Positions 49,428 through 59,138 of a DNA stretch of 64,000 nucleotides are shown in pieces. Under the pieces are notes generated by a model. The model was not told the origin of the DNA. It ran no database searches and saw only the letters and a list, made by a program, of their open reading frames with translations. Made by a program: the position numbers and the translations under genes. Numbering within the stretch: position 1 is the first letter of the stretch; every line of letters starts with the position of its first letter. Origin of the DNA: Sphingomonas sp. RIT328 (GTDB taxonomy: Bacteria > Pseudomonadota > Alphaproteobacteria > Sphingomonadales > Sphingomonadaceae); assembly GCF_000632225.1 (NCBI RefSeq), contig NZ_JFYV01000004.1, forward strand, positions 1 through 64,000. Direction: 5' to 3'.

Positions 49428-50372
49428 TCAGACCGCTTCGGGTCCGGTCCAGACGTCGAACGGCCGTGCCCGAATCCACCGCGTCGCGAGCCATTTGACG
49501 CCGCTGCGGACGGGCTCGCCGGCGTGGCGGGCGGTGGTGAGGCCACGGCTTGCAGCGTCGACATTGTCGAAGATGATCGCGTCTCCCACGCGCGGGCGGA
49601 TGATGAGCTTGTGATCGGGAAAGGTCGTCTCGCCACCGGTAAAATCGTCGTTGAGATAGACGAGCACCGTCGTGACGCGTTGATTACGCGCCTGCGGAAG
49701 AATGTCCGAATGAAGGCGGAATTGTTGCCCCGGCCGGTAGCGCAATACGGTCAGCGCCTCGCCTTGGCCGATCTGGGTGGCGCTCAAAGCGGCGATCCGC
49801 TGATTGAGGGCGCGGATCACCGGATCCTCGCGCACCGGGCCGATCACGGCCGCGTCCGACGTGCGGATGGGGTGCGGCACCGATCGCCCGGTGCGCGGAT
49901 CGACCACCACCGCCGGCGCGAGTAGATCGTCGGCCGCACGCGCGATATGCGCGCATTCCGCCGGCGTGAACGCCGCGGCGGCGCGACGCACGCTGCCGTC
50001 GGCGCTGAGTGGCTGGATCGGGGGCAGGCTTGCCGGCGCCCCCGCGTCATCGAGCGGCATCGCCGCAAGCAGCGTTTCCAGCTGTCGCGCCGGCGCGTCG
50101 CCCGCCGCGACCGCCTCGCCCAGGAGGCGCCTAGCCGCCTGCCAGTCGGCGGCGGCACCGGTGCCGTTGGCAGTGAGGGCGATCTCGATCAGCCGGGCCT
50201 CGACGTTGCCGGTAGCCGCAGCACGTCGCAGCGAGGAACGCGCGGCGGGCAGATCACGCGGCAAGGGGCGGCCCTGCAACTGCCACAGTCCGAGCTGGAA
50301 CAGCGCCTCGCCATCTCCGGCAGCGGCACGCCGTTGAACCTCGGCGACGGCGGTCATCGGATCGATCTGCAT
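49428..50372 (-). CDS. 2OG-Fe(II) oxygenase (prolyl 4-hydroxylase-like) with SEL1-type N-terminus
   Basis: 314 residues. The N-terminal helical part looks like SEL1/TPR repeats (EALFQLGLWQLQGRPLPRDL, AARRLLGEAVAAGDAPAR). The C-terminal P4Hc domain has the iron ligands His/Asp in QFRLHSDILP and His in TTARHAGEPV, plus the oxoglutarate-binding Lys in RSGVKWLATRW; LNDDFTGGETTFPD is also typical. The start chosen is ATG 50,372 (MQIDPMTAV). The stop abuts the convergent alr stop. Likely hydroxylates a protein; target unknown. Confidence 0.82.
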   Translation of the reverse strand: MQIDPMTAVAEVQRRAAAGDGEALFQLGLWQLQGRPLPRDLPAARSSLRRAAATGNVEARLIEIALTANGTGAAADWQAARRLLGEAVAAGDAPARQLETLLAAMPLDDAGAPASLPPIQPLSADGSVRRAAAAFTPAECAHIARAADDLLAPAVVVDPRTGRSVPHPIRTSDAAVIGPVREDPVIRALNQRIAALSATQIGQGEALTVLRYRPGQQFRLHSDILPQARNQRVTTVLVYLNDDFTGGETTFPDHKLIIRPRVGDAIIFDNVDAASRGLTTARHAGEPVRSGVKWLATRWIRARPFDVWTGPEAV

Positions 50373-50388
50373 GGCCCGACGGTGGACG

Positions 50389-50417
50389 AAAAAAGGGCCG
50401 GTGGAAACCACCGGCCC
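50389..50417 (-). terminator. Rho-independent terminator of the large TonB receptor gene
   Basis: Perfect 10-base stem GGGCCGGTGG (50,395-50,404) / CCACCGGCCC (50,408-50,417) with loop AAA. On the minus strand it is followed by six T (complement of 50,389-50,394). It lies 28 bases past the receptor stop. Confidence 0.88.
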
Positions 50418-50444
50418 TCCAAGTTGTGCGGTTTGCCGAAGCGC

Positions 50445-53400
50445 TTAGAAGCGCGCGGTGACGCCTGCGTAGAAGCGACGCCCGATATTGTCGAAGATTG
50501 CGCTACCCGCACCGATGCCGGTCGCGCCGAGCGGCGGCAGGCGATCGGTGAGATTGTCGACGCCGAGATAGAAGGTCGACCGCTCGCTGAAATCGATGCC
50601 GAGCTTGGCGCCGATGTACAGGACATCCGGATAGAAGGGGATGTCGAAATCGTCGAGATTCTGCGCCGGGCGGCCTTGAAAGGCGATCCGGTTCTCGATC
50701 ACACCGACCGACTGCTTCGACAGATAGCGGAACTGGGTGTCGAACGTGACGAGGCCGAAATCGGCGCCGAGGTTCACCGTCACCTGATCCTTCGGATAGC
50801 CCAACTCGCCGACGAAAGTATCCGCGAAGCCCGGCTGCAGCGGATTGAGGAAGTTGCTGGCTTCCAGAAGATGCGTGTAGATCACCTGACCCGACAGGCG
50901 CGTACCGCCGAAGCTGTGCGCGTAGGACAGGTTGGCGTCGATACCGCGCCGCTTCAGGCTCGCATAGTTCAGCGGATTGTCGAGCAATGCACCTTCGATG
51001 ATCCGATAGGATTGTTCGCCATTCGGACCGGTCGCGCCGGCGGCAACGCGGGTGAACTGATTGCAGAACTGATTGTTGGTGATCGACGGTGAGTCATAGC
51101 AGTTGTTGACGGTCGCCTGTGCACCCGCCGAGTTGATGACGTTGTTGACCTTGATGTTGTAATAATCGACCGACAGGATCAGTCCCGGCGCGAAGGTCGG
51201 CGAAATCACCGCGCCATAGGTGTACGAGTCCGACTTCTCGGCACGCAGGTTGGCGTTACCACCGCTCAGGATCTCGAGCGACTGCACGTATTGGTAGTTG
51301 TAGCTGGTCGGAATGCCCGCAGCCGCGCAATTGGCGGCGCGGAACTGTGTGCCGCGGCCGAGATTATCCGCCGAGCACGGGTCCAGGAAGCCAGGCGCGA
51401 AATTCTGCCCGGCCGATGCATACAATTCGCTGAGGTTCGGTGCCCGCACCGACCGCCCGTAATTGGCGCGCAGGCGGACGCCCTCGACCGGCGCCCAGAC
51501 GCCGTTGAGGTTGTAGGTGTAAACGGTGCCCGCCGAGCCCTTGTAGTCGGAGACGCGACCGGCGGCGCCGACCGTGACCTCCTTGAGCAGCGTGATGTCC
51601 TTGAGCAGCGGCACACGCAACTCACCGAACGCTTCCTTCACCTCGAACGACGGCGGATCGAACCGCGCCAGTGCGTTGTAGAAGGTGTAGCCGGCCTGCA
51701 CGTAGGGATCGGCCTGGAAGTAGTTCGTCTCGCGACGATATTCCGCACCGATCGAGAAGCCGACCGCGCCGCCCGGCAGGTTGAAGAACTTCGACGAATC
51801 ACCCGAAAGGTTGGCCAGCAGGTCAAGCTGGGTGATCTTGCCTTCCGAGACGGTGTTGCGCAGCACGTAATTGCGCGTCGCATCGGAGATGCTGCCGACG
51901 CCGAACGGATTGAGCGGCTGGCAGTTGGCGATGTCGTTGGCGAGGTTCGCAGCATTGCCGCCGACATCCTCACCGAAGGCGAAGCGGCTGGCATCGAGCT
52001 GCGCGCCGCAGACGATCTGACCGGTCGCCGGATTGCGCACCGCGTCGAGTGCGAGGCTCAGCCGCTGCACGTCGACGTTGCCGAGAACGCGGGTGCGCTC
52101 CTTGAATTCGCCGTAGTTGGCCGACACCTCGTAGTTGAACGTGTCGGCGAAGTCGCCGCGCACGCCACCGACGATGCGATAGGTCTCGCGCCGTGCATCC
52201 TCACGTCGCGAACCAAGATCGGTGAGGTTCTTGCGCAGGATGAAGCGATAGGCGCCGCTGTTGATCTGCGTGCGCAGCGTCGCTGCCTGTGCGGCGGTGA
52301 TTGCCGCGCCGGTGGTGGGATTGATGCCATTGTTGACTGCCAGCAGCGCCTGTGCGGTCAGTGCCGCACTCGCATCCGCGCTGAGGAACGGATTGTCGAG
52401 GCGCGGACGCTCGTACAGCGCGTCGATCGTCGAGCCGGTATAGAAGGCCGGACCCGAGCCGCCGAGGCTGACCGAGTCGACGCGGACATATTTGGCTTCG
52501 ACGAACGGCACGAACGCGTCCGAAACGGCGAAGTGGCCGACGAGATTGGCCGAATAGCGATCGAGCTGCGGGAGCAGCTGGACCAGCGTGCCTTCACGCC
52601 GCGTGTTGCCGTTGCCCCCAATGAAGGAGCCCGCAGGGGCCGCCGACGGGGCCGCTGCCGTACCGTTGGCGATGCCGACGCGCGTGCCGGTCTCCTGGAT
52701 CAGCGAACCGCCCGGCTGGAACAGATAGTTGCAGGTATAGGCGCGGCCGAGCGGATCGCGGCCGCAGCGCGCAGTGGACGTTGCGCCGAGCCCGGCTCCG
52801 GCGAAAGAAACGAGTCCGCCGTCGAAGATCGTCGCGCTGCGCACGTTGCGGAAGAAGACCGCGTCCGGCACGCCGTCATAGTTGAGCTTGCCGTCGACGC
52901 CGACACCCGCCGCATCGACGTTGGTCGTGACGAACGTATCGTTCTGGCGATAGGCCTTGCGGTCGGACGCGAACAGCGCCTCGGTGCGGGCATATTCGAG
53001 GTTGACCGCGAGGTTGCCACGGCCGTCAGCGAAATTCTTGCCGCCGGTCAGGCTGACGAAATAGCTGCCAGCGTCCTTTTCGTCGCTGACGCCGCCCTGG
53101 GCGCGGATCTGCAGGCCTTCGAAATTCTGCTTGAGGCGGAAGTTGACGACGCCGGCGATCGCGTCCGAGCCGTAGACCGCGGAGTTGCCGCCGGTGACGA
53201 GGTCGACGCCCTCGATCAGGTCGGTCGGGATCGTGTTGACGTCCACCGACACCGCATTGTTGAGGATGTCAGACCCGACATGGCGGCGGCCGTTGACGAC
53301 GACGAGCGTGCGCGACGTGCCGAGCCCGCGCAGATCGAGCAGGTTGAGACCGCCGGTGCCGAGGAAGCGCGTCGAGTTCGACTGGCTGTAGGTGCTCTGC

Positions 53401-53705
53401 AGCTGCGGCAGATCGTTGAGCACGTCACCGATCGAGGTGCGCGCGGTCTGGGTCAGCTCGGCGGCCGACACGGTGGTGATCGGCACGACCGATACCGCGT
53501 TGGGCGAACGGATGCGCGATCCGGTGATAACGATTTCCTCGGACGGCCGCGTCGGCTCGTCCTGATCGGGCGCCGCCATCGAGGTCCCGGCCGTGTTGCT
53601 GCCGGCCTGCGGCGCATTCGTATCGGGAGCGGTTTGCGCGAAGGCATTGGTGGCGAGCAGCATCCCGCCCGCGAGCGCGCTCGCGGAGAACAACCAGTTC
53701 TTCAT
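50445..53705 (-). CDS. TonB-dependent receptor, large type (1086 aa)
   Basis: Signal peptide (MKNWLFSASALAGGMLLATN, cut near AFAQ), a short spacer, TonB box EEIVITGSRI, and a plug with DVLNDLPQLQS, NLLDLRGLGTSRTLVVVNGR and NSAVYGSDAIAGVVNFRLKQ. A long barrel follows, ending GAGSAIFDNIGRRFYAGVTA with a terminal Phe (RF). This length and plug sequence are typical of the sphingomonad/xanthomonad receptor group for plant-derived or oligomeric substrates. The start is ATG 53,705; an extension to 53,795 precedes the signal peptide. A clear terminator follows. Confidence 0.9.
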   Translation of the reverse strand: MKNWLFSASALAGGMLLATNAFAQTAPDTNAPQAGSNTAGTSMAAPDQDEPTRPSEEIVITGSRIRSPNAVSVVPITTVSAAELTQTARTSIGDVLNDLPQLQSTYSQSNSTRFLGTGGLNLLDLRGLGTSRTLVVVNGRRHVGSDILNNAVSVDVNTIPTDLIEGVDLVTGGNSAVYGSDAIAGVVNFRLKQNFEGLQIRAQGGVSDEKDAGSYFVSLTGGKNFADGRGNLAVNLEYARTEALFASDRKAYRQNDTFVTTNVDAAGVGVDGKLNYDGVPDAVFFRNVRSATIFDGGLVSFAGAGLGATSTARCGRDPLGRAYTCNYLFQPGGSLIQETGTRVGIANGTAAAPSAAPAGSFIGGNGNTRREGTLVQLLPQLDRYSANLVGHFAVSDAFVPFVEAKYVRVDSVSLGGSGPAFYTGSTIDALYERPRLDNPFLSADASAALTAQALLAVNNGINPTTGAAITAAQAATLRTQINSGAYRFILRKNLTDLGSRREDARRETYRIVGGVRGDFADTFNYEVSANYGEFKERTRVLGNVDVQRLSLALDAVRNPATGQIVCGAQLDASRFAFGEDVGGNAANLANDIANCQPLNPFGVGSISDATRNYVLRNTVSEGKITQLDLLANLSGDSSKFFNLPGGAVGFSIGAEYRRETNYFQADPYVQAGYTFYNALARFDPPSFEVKEAFGELRVPLLKDITLLKEVTVGAAGRVSDYKGSAGTVYTYNLNGVWAPVEGVRLRANYGRSVRAPNLSELYASAGQNFAPGFLDPCSADNLGRGTQFRAANCAAAGIPTSYNYQYVQSLEILSGGNANLRAEKSDSYTYGAVISPTFAPGLILSVDYYNIKVNNVINSAGAQATVNNCYDSPSITNNQFCNQFTRVAAGATGPNGEQSYRIIEGALLDNPLNYASLKRRGIDANLSYAHSFGGTRLSGQVIYTHLLEASNFLNPLQPGFADTFVGELGYPKDQVTVNLGADFGLVTFDTQFRYLSKQSVGVIENRIAFQGRPAQNLDDFDIPFYPDVLYIGAKLGIDFSERSTFYLGVDNLTDRLPPLGATGIGAGSAIFDNIGRRFYAGVTARF

Positions 53706-53903
53706 AATAGTCCCCTGTGTCAGGCGTTTATCGCCTTTGTCAGGGGACCATGTTGGCAAACGCACGGCCGCAGGGACAAGCGGCAATGCCTCCAAAACGT
53801 GTCAATCTTGTCATTTAGCTGTAATGTGTCGCCAAAATGACACGATTGTGACCGCCGTCATGTCCAAATGTTGCGTTTACGTCAGCGCCGGTGTCCTGGC
53901 GCT

Positions 53904-55076
53904 TCAGCGCTCCACGCACATCGCGATGCCCATGCCGCCGCCGATGCAGAGCGTCGCCAGCCCCTTCTTCGCATCGCGCTTCTGCATCTCGTAAAGCAGC
54001 GTGGTGAGCACGCGCGCGCCGCTCGCGCCGATCGGATGGCCGATCGCGATCGCGCCGCCATTGACGTTGACCTTGTCGGCATCCCAGCCGAGCGCCTTGC
54101 CGACCGACAGCGCCTGCGCCGCGAACGCCTCATTGGCCTCGATCAGGTCGAGATCGGCGAGCGTCCAGCCGGCCTTGTCGAGCGCCTTCTGCGAGGCGGG
54201 CACCGGCCCGATCCCCATCACCGACGGGTCGACGCCCGCGCTCGCCCAGCTGCGGATCGTCGCCAGCACCGGCGCGCCGCGCTTTGCGGCCTCCTCACGG
54301 CTCATCAGCACCAGCGCGGCGGCGCCGTCGTTGAGGCCGCTGGCATTGGCGGCGGTGACGGTGCCGTCCTTCTTGAACGCCGGGCGGACGCCGCCGACGC
54401 TCTCCAGAGTCGCGCCGGCGCGGATATATTCGTCGTCCGCCACCACCGTGTCGCCCTTGCGGGCCTTGATCGTCACCGGCGCGATCTCGTCGGCGAAACG
54501 GCCGCCGGCGCGTGCCGCCTCCGCCTTGTTCTGGCTGGCGACGGCGAAGGCGTCCTGGTCGGCGCGCGTCACCTGATATTCCTCGGCGAGATTCTCGGCG
54601 GTGATGCCCATGTGATAGCCGTTGAACACGTCGGTGAGGCCGTCGACCACCATCGTGTCGACCAGGCTGATCGCGCCCATCTTGGTGCCGCCGCGCATCG
54701 TCTGTGCGTGCGCGCTCAGCGACATGCTCTCCTGGCCGCCGGCGACGACGATCGTCGCGTCGCCGGTCTGGATCGCCTGCGCGGCGAGCGCCACCGCGCG
54801 CAGCCCCGATCCGCACACCTGGTTGACGCCCCAGGCCGGCACCTCCTTGGGGATGCCCGCCGCCATCGACGCCTGCCGCGCCGGATTCTGGCCCTGCGCC
54901 GCGGTCAGCACCTGGCCGAGGATCACCTCGGACACGTCGGCGCCGTCGACGCCGGCCTGGGCGAGCGCCGCCTCGATCGCGATGCGGCCGAGCTCGTGCG
55001 CGGGGGTGGCGGCGAAGGCGCCCAGGAAGCTGCCGACGGGGGTGCGCTTGGCGGCGGCGATAACGATCTCGGTCAT
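53904..55076 (-). CDS. phaA: acetyl-CoA acetyltransferase (beta-ketothiolase)
   Basis: 390 residues, normal for thiolases. The nucleophile is Cys88 in [11 protein letters not shown], the active-site His is in [10 protein letters not shown] and the second Cys is in CIGGGMG. It condenses two acetyl-CoA to acetoacetyl-CoA, the first step of poly-3-hydroxybutyrate synthesis. The phaC-like gene ends only 7 bases upstream of its start on the same strand, so the two form an operon. Confidence 0.92.
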   Translation of the reverse strand: MTEIVIAAAKRTPVGSFLGAFAATPAHELGRIAIEAALAQAGVDGADVSEVILGQVLTAAQGQNPARQASMAAGIPKEVPAWGVNQVCGSGLRAVALAAQAIQTGDATIVVAGGQESMSLSAHAQTMRGGTKMGAISLVDTMVVDGLTDVFNGYHMGITAENLAEEYQVTRADQDAFAVASQNKAEAARAGGRFADEIAPVTIKARKGDTVVADDEYIRAGATLESVGGVRPAFKKDGTVTAANASGLNDGAAALVLMSREEAAKRGAPVLATIRSWASAGVDPSVMGIGPVPASQKALDKAGWTLADLDLIEANEAFAAQALSVGKALGWDADKVNVNGGAIAIGHPIGASGARVLTTLLYEMQKRDAKKGLATLCIGGGMGIAMCVER

Positions 55077-55083
55077 GATGATC

Positions 55084-56163
55084 CTACTCCTTTGCGGCCT
55101 GTCTACCGCCCGGCAGCGCGGCGATCCAGTGCGCCAGCGGCTCCCACAGCATCGCCCGCCCGCGTCCGCCGACGATCATCCCGACATGGCCGAGGCCGAG
55201 GTCGCGCCGATCTTCAAGCCCGGCGGCGGTCGCCGCGGGGACGATCCGGTCGGTGAGCGAGACGAACTCGACCGCGGGGCAGGTGAGGCGCTCCGGCCCG
55301 GCGGCGACGCCGCGGATCGGCCAGCCGCCGGTGCCGGGGCGGTCGGCGGCGACGAAGCCCTCGAACAGGTCGCGCGCCGCGGCGAGCGGCAGCGGCTCGC
55401 CGGCATTGGCCCAATCCTCGAGCCGGACGAAGGCGCGCGCCGCCGCGCCGTCCGGATCGAGCCGGCCGAACGATTCATATTTGGCGACGGTGCGCGCCGG
55501 GTCGAGCCGCCAGAAGCCCGCCTGCAACGCCTCCATCGGCAGCACGCCGAGCGCCTCCGCGGTCGGCGCGGCGGCGTGCCACAGGTCGAGCATCGCCGGC
55601 GCGGCATCGCCATAGCCGGCGAAATGCCACGGCGCGGCGATCGTCGCGAGTCCCGCGACCTGCGTCGCCCCCGCCGCGGCGAGCGCCATCGTCCCGCCGA
55701 GGCAATAGCCGACCAGCACCGGCGGTTCGTCGAGCTGCTCGATCAGCCGCAGCAGCAGCGATTCGACGTGGCCGGTCATGTCCATGTCGCGGTCTGCGGC
55801 CCCCGGCGATCCCCAGTCGACCAGCGCGACGCGGAATCCCTGTTGCGCCATCCAGCGGACCAGCGATGCCTCGCCGAGGTCGAGGATCGCCGGCGGATTG
55901 ATCAGTGACGGCACGAACACCACCATGCGCCCGCGCCCGCCGTAATAGCGCAGCGACGCGCGCCCCGCGGTGGCGAGCGCCGGCATCGGCGCAGGCGGCG
56001 CGGGGCGGGGCGCCTGCTGATAGGCGGCGAGACCGGCCAGCGCGGCGGCGGTGCGCGCCGGCTCCGCCGCGGTTTCGCTGCGCAGCATCTCGAGGAACAG
56101 GGGCAACGGCCGCGGACCGTGTTGCGGTGCGAAAAATTGCGGCGTACCATCGGGATCAGTCAC
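55084..56163 (-). CDS. phaC: PhaC-like poly(3-hydroxyalkanoate) synthase / alpha-beta hydrolase, 359 aa
   Basis: Alpha/beta-hydrolase with the lipase-like box GYCLGG holding the PHA-synthase cysteine (near residue 153), the downstream Asp in SLTDRIVPA and His in [21 protein letters not shown] and [10 protein letters not shown] are typical of class III PhaC. It is short (class I enzymes are near 600 residues). No separate PhaE was seen here. It is followed by phaA and divergent from phaR, which supports a PHA role. A depolymerase or related hydrolase is less likely because the nucleophile is Cys, not Ser. Confidence 0.75.
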   Translation of the reverse strand: MTDPDGTPQFFAPQHGPRPLPLFLEMLRSETAAEPARTAAALAGLAAYQQAPRPAPPAPMPALATAGRASLRYYGGRGRMVVFVPSLINPPAILDLGEASLVRWMAQQGFRVALVDWGSPGAADRDMDMTGHVESLLLRLIEQLDEPPVLVGYCLGGTMALAAAGATQVAGLATIAAPWHFAGYGDAAPAMLDLWHAAAPTAEALGVLPMEALQAGFWRLDPARTVAKYESFGRLDPDGAAARAFVRLEDWANAGEPLPLAAARDLFEGFVAADRPGTGGWPIRGVAAGPERLTCPAVEFVSLTDRIVPAATAAGLEDRRDLGLGHVGMIVGGRGRAMLWEPLAHWIAALPGGRQAAKE

Positions 56164-56195
56164 GGCAACGCACCGTCGCGCAACAGGGGAGCGGT

Positions 56196-56753
56196 ATGAG
56201 GAAACAGGCCAGGGGCGACGGAATCGTCATCATCAAGAAATACGCCAACCGGCGCCTCTACAATACCGAGACCTCGTCCTACATCACGCTCGACCATCTG
56301 GCGACGATGACCCGCGACGGCCGCGACTTCAAGGTCGTCGACGCCAAGACCGACGACGACATCACCCATAACGTGCTGACCCAGATCATCATGGAAGAGG
56401 AAAGCCGCGGCCAGACGATGCTGCCGGTCAGCTTCCTGCGCCAGCTCATCTCGATGTACGGCGATTCGATGCAGGCGATGGTGCCGGGCTATCTGGAGGC
56501 GTCGATGGACAGCTTCCGCCGCAACCAGGAACAGTTCAAATCGGCGGTCGAAGGCGCCTTCGCCCACTCGCCCTTCGCCGAGATCGCCAAGCGCAACCTG
56601 CAGATGTTCGAGGTCGCGGCGCAGGCGTTCCAGACCCCGGCGGCGGCGGTCGCGCCCGCCCCCGCCGCGCCGCCGGCGAGCAAGGACGACGAGATCGCCG
56701 CGCTCAAGGCCGAATTGTTGCGGCTGAAGGACAAGGTCGAAAAGCTCGGCTGA
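56196..56753 (+). CDS. phaR: polyhydroxyalkanoate synthesis repressor PhaR
   Basis: 185 residues: N-terminal PHB accumulation regulatory DNA-binding domain (IVIIKKYANRRLYNTETSSY, ITLDHLATMTRDGRDFKVVD, DITHNVLTQIIMEEESRGQT), then the PHB-binding repeat (PVSFLRQLISMYGDSMQAMV) and a C-terminal coiled coil (DDEIAALKAELLRLKDKVEK). It senses PHB and represses phasin and its own gene. The start is ATG 56,196 after GGGGA. It is divergent from phaC with 32 bases between. Confidence 0.92.
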   Translation: MRKQARGDGIVIIKKYANRRLYNTETSSYITLDHLATMTRDGRDFKVVDAKTDDDITHNVLTQIIMEEESRGQTMLPVSFLRQLISMYGDSMQAMVPGYLEASMDSFRRNQEQFKSAVEGAFAHSPFAEIAKRNLQMFEVAAQAFQTPAAAVAPAPAAPPASKDDEIAALKAELLRLKDKVEKLG

Positions 56754-56756
56754 CCC

Positions 56757-56942
56757 ATGCCGCTCCTGTTCTGGGGCGCGGGCGGCACGGTACTGCTCGC
56801 GCTCGTCGCCGCCTTCGCCGACCGCCGTCGCCGGTTGCGCGCCGATCCCGACCGGGTCGGCCTCATCGACTGGCGGACGGTGCAGATGGCGGCGCTGCTC
56901 GCGACGATCCTGCTGGTCAGCCTCGGGCTGCACACGCGGTAG
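56757..56942 (+). CDS. small membrane protein, 61 aa
   Basis: Two hydrophobic segments (LLFWGAGGTVLLALVAAFAD, VQMAALLATILLVSLGLH) around a basic loop (RRRRLRADPDRVG). Starts three bases after the phaR stop, so it is probably co-transcribed. No family is recognised. Confidence 0.55.
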   Translation: MPLLFWGAGGTVLLALVAAFADRRRRLRADPDRVGLIDWRTVQMAALLATILLVSLGLHTR

Positions 56943-57277
56943 TTTTTTCTCTTCGACGCGGGGGCGTTTGGGTTCGCGCAGAGGCGCGGAGGGGTCCCGA
57001 TCGGCGTGTAGCGCCTCTGCCGTTATGGCGACTTTGAATCGCCGGAACGATCAATCCTTCCGCGCCTCCGCGCCTCCGGGTGAACAATTTTTCTTCGCCC
57101 GCCGCTCATTCATAAGAAGCGGGGATGAGCCATTGGCGAGAAGAAGATAGGGTTCACGCGGAGGCGCGGAGATGTCTCTATTGCCGCGCACGATTTGCCC
57201 CAGTCCTACGAGTGAGGTGGGGCTGCTGGCGCAGCCATTGTCTCTGCGTCCTCTGCGCCTCTGCGCGCATCAAATCT
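56943..57277. repeat. intergenic stretch with repeated GAGGCGCGGAG segments
   Basis: No gene seen. GGTTCGCGCAGAGGCGCGGA at 56,971-56,990 recurs as GGTTCACGCGGAGGCGCGGA at 57,151-57,170. Reverse-oriented relatives lie at about 57,060-57,085 (CGCGCCTCCGCGCCTCCGGG) and 57,240-57,270 (CCTCTGCGCCTCTGCGCGCA). This looks like a dispersed intergenic repeat family present in both orientations. Confidence 0.45.
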
Positions 57278-58459
57278 TCAGTAGAATTGCCGCAGCGTCA
57301 AGGTCCGCACCGTCCCGTCGCACAGGCCGAGCCGCACCACCGTTCCCGGCGTACCGATCGCCCATTTCGCCAGCGCGCTCGTCGGATAGTCGGCCGTTAC
57401 CGGCGCGTCGTTGATCCGGCAGATCGTCTCGCCGGCGCGCCAGCCCGCCGCCGCCGCCGGTCCGCCGCGCATGACGTGCAGCACCTTGAGCCGGTCGCGC
57501 GTCAGCCCGACGAGCAGCCCGCTGGTCGAGCGCAGCGGCGGCGCATCCGCATCGGGGCCGGGCTTGAGCACCATCCGCCCGGCGCCGGGGTCGAGCAGCA
57601 CCCGATAGCTCTGCAACAGCCCCGATCCGACCCGACCGGCGACGCCGATCGTCTCCGAAAAGCCCGCGGGCGGCTCGACGCGCGTCTCGACATTGCGGAT
57701 CTGCTGCTGGCCGATCTCGACCGCCGGCAGGATGGCGAGCGTGCTCACCGTCTCGCCGGCGAGGCCGAAGGAGATGGTCGTCGTCGTCGGCAGCTTGGCG
57801 ATGCCCGCACTCGCCGCCGACGCCGCCGACAGCGTCAGCGCCGACCCGTCGCCGGTGTCGACGATCATCGGCGACAGCCGCTTGCCCGCGATCGTCGCGC
57901 TGCTCTCATAGACGCGGCGCCCGGCCGAGATGGTCAGCGGCGCGATCGCGCCGACGAACGGCAGCCGCCCCGACGGGAGCAGGCGGAAGCGGTGATTGGC
58001 ATAATCGATGTCGAGCGCATGGCCGCCGGTGACGTCGCGGCCGATCAGCATGTCGACCGCCTGTGCGCTGCCGGTGGCGAGCGCCGGTAGATCGGCGACG
58101 GTGACGCCGCCGCCGCTGCGCGTCAGCCCGCCGATCACCAGCCGCCGGGTCGGCAGCCAGCCGACCGCCACCGCGCCGTTGCCGCCGCCGCCGATCGCCG
58201 TCGCCTGTCCGTCGGCGGTGATCCGCGCCGGATCGGCGGCGGCGGATTTGCTCGCCAGCACCGAATAACTCACGCCGGTATCGAGGATTGCGGTCACGGG
58301 GCGCGCATCGAGCGTCAGCGTGAAGCGGATCTGGTTGCCCGGGGTGAGATCGAACGGCACCCAGCGCGCTTCGCTGTCGGCGGCGAGCGTCGCCACGCCT
58401 TCGCGCACCGGAGGCACGGGCGCGGCGGCGATCAGCAGCAGGGGAAGAAACAGACGCAT
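57278..58459 (-). CDS. retropepsin-like aspartic protease with C-terminal PDZ domain, exported
   Basis: 393 residues. A signal peptide (MRLFLPLLLIAAAPVPP) precedes two aspartic-protease half-domains with Asp-Thr-Gly motifs: AILDTGVSYSVLA near residue 60 and MIVDTGDGSALTL near residue 200. The PDZ domain follows (LLVGLTRDRLKVLHVMRGGP, AAGWRAGETICRINDAPV). Both DTG motifs are intact. It is probably a periplasmic peptidase of the Asp_protease_2 type. No operon partner. Confidence 0.8.
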   Translation of the reverse strand: MRLFLPLLLIAAAPVPPVREGVATLAADSEARWVPFDLTPGNQIRFTLTLDARPVTAILDTGVSYSVLASKSAAADPARITADGQATAIGGGGNGAVAVGWLPTRRLVIGGLTRSGGGVTVADLPALATGSAQAVDMLIGRDVTGGHALDIDYANHRFRLLPSGRLPFVGAIAPLTISAGRRVYESSATIAGKRLSPMIVDTGDGSALTLSAASAASAGIAKLPTTTTISFGLAGETVSTLAILPAVEIGQQQIRNVETRVEPPAGFSETIGVAGRVGSGLLQSYRVLLDPGAGRMVLKPGPDADAPPLRSTSGLLVGLTRDRLKVLHVMRGGPAAAAGWRAGETICRINDAPVTADYPTSALAKWAIGTPGTVVRLGLCDGTVRTLTLRQFY

Positions 58460-58615
58460 CGCCGGACCCTAACGACGGATCGCCGACGCCGCCACAAAGG
58501 CTTGGGGGCAGGGTGGCATCAACCCGGTCGAGGATCGGGCCGAATGTCGCTCGATGCTTGTGCAGGCATGGCCCTGGCGCGATCCACCCACCCATCACCG
58601 CCGTCATCGCGGTGA

Positions 58616-59074
58616 ATGACAGCCGCCGCCGCGTCGCCTAAGGGATTGCGCGTGACGTCGCTCCGCCGCCTGTTGCTGGATCATCGCGCGCTGGCGGCGT
58701 GGCTGCTGGCGCTGGCGCTCGCCGTGCGGCTGCTCGTGCCGGCGGGCTATATGATCGATCGGGTCGATGGCCGGCCGGTGCTGGCGATCTGTAGCGGTTA
58801 TGGGCCGGTGCGCGCCGCGCCGATGGCCATGACGATGCCGATGGCGCATGCCGGTGCCGGCCATGACGCGCAGGGCGCACCGCATCCGGTCGCGGACAGC
58901 CCTTGCCCGTTCGGCGCGCTCGCGCAGGCCGTCGCGCTGCCGGTCGTGCCGCTGCTGCTCGCGCTCGCGATCGCCTTTGCGATGGCGCTGGCGATGCGGC
59001 CGCACCGCCGGCCGGTCCTGCCCGACCGCATCTACCCCCGCCCGCCGCTGCGCGGACCGCCGCGCCCCGCCTGA
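58616..59074 (+). CDS. DUF2946-like membrane protein, 152 aa
   Basis: An N-terminal hydrophobic segment (LAAWLLALALAVRLLVPAGY), a His/Met-rich stretch (PMAMTMPMAHAGAGHDAQGA) and CPFGAL, then a second hydrophobic segment (VVPLLLALAIAFAMALAM). The pattern fits DUF2946 proteins, which often sit beside TonB receptors and copper/heme genes. The Met/His cluster suggests metal contact, which is inference. It is 64 bases upstream of a TonB receptor on the same strand. Confidence 0.65.
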   Translation: MTAAAASPKGLRVTSLRRLLLDHRALAAWLLALALAVRLLVPAGYMIDRVDGRPVLAICSGYGPVRAAPMAMTMPMAHAGAGHDAQGAPHPVADSPCPFGALAQAVALPVVPLLLALAIAFAMALAMRPHRRPVLPDRIYPRPPLRGPPRPA

Positions 59075-59138
59075 TCCGACCTTTGCCTTCATGACGGCGC
59101 GCGCCAGCGGGTGCGCGCCTGGATCAGGACGAATATCA

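Noticed and set aside
51291..53840. An 849-codon plus-strand frame across the large TonB receptor
   Set aside because: Antisense of a receptor with intact signal peptide, plug and barrel; GC-rich codon shadow.
57125..58090. A plus-strand frame of 321 codons across the aspartic protease
   Set aside because: Arg/Ala-rich antisense; the protease has two DTG motifs and a PDZ domain on the minus strand.
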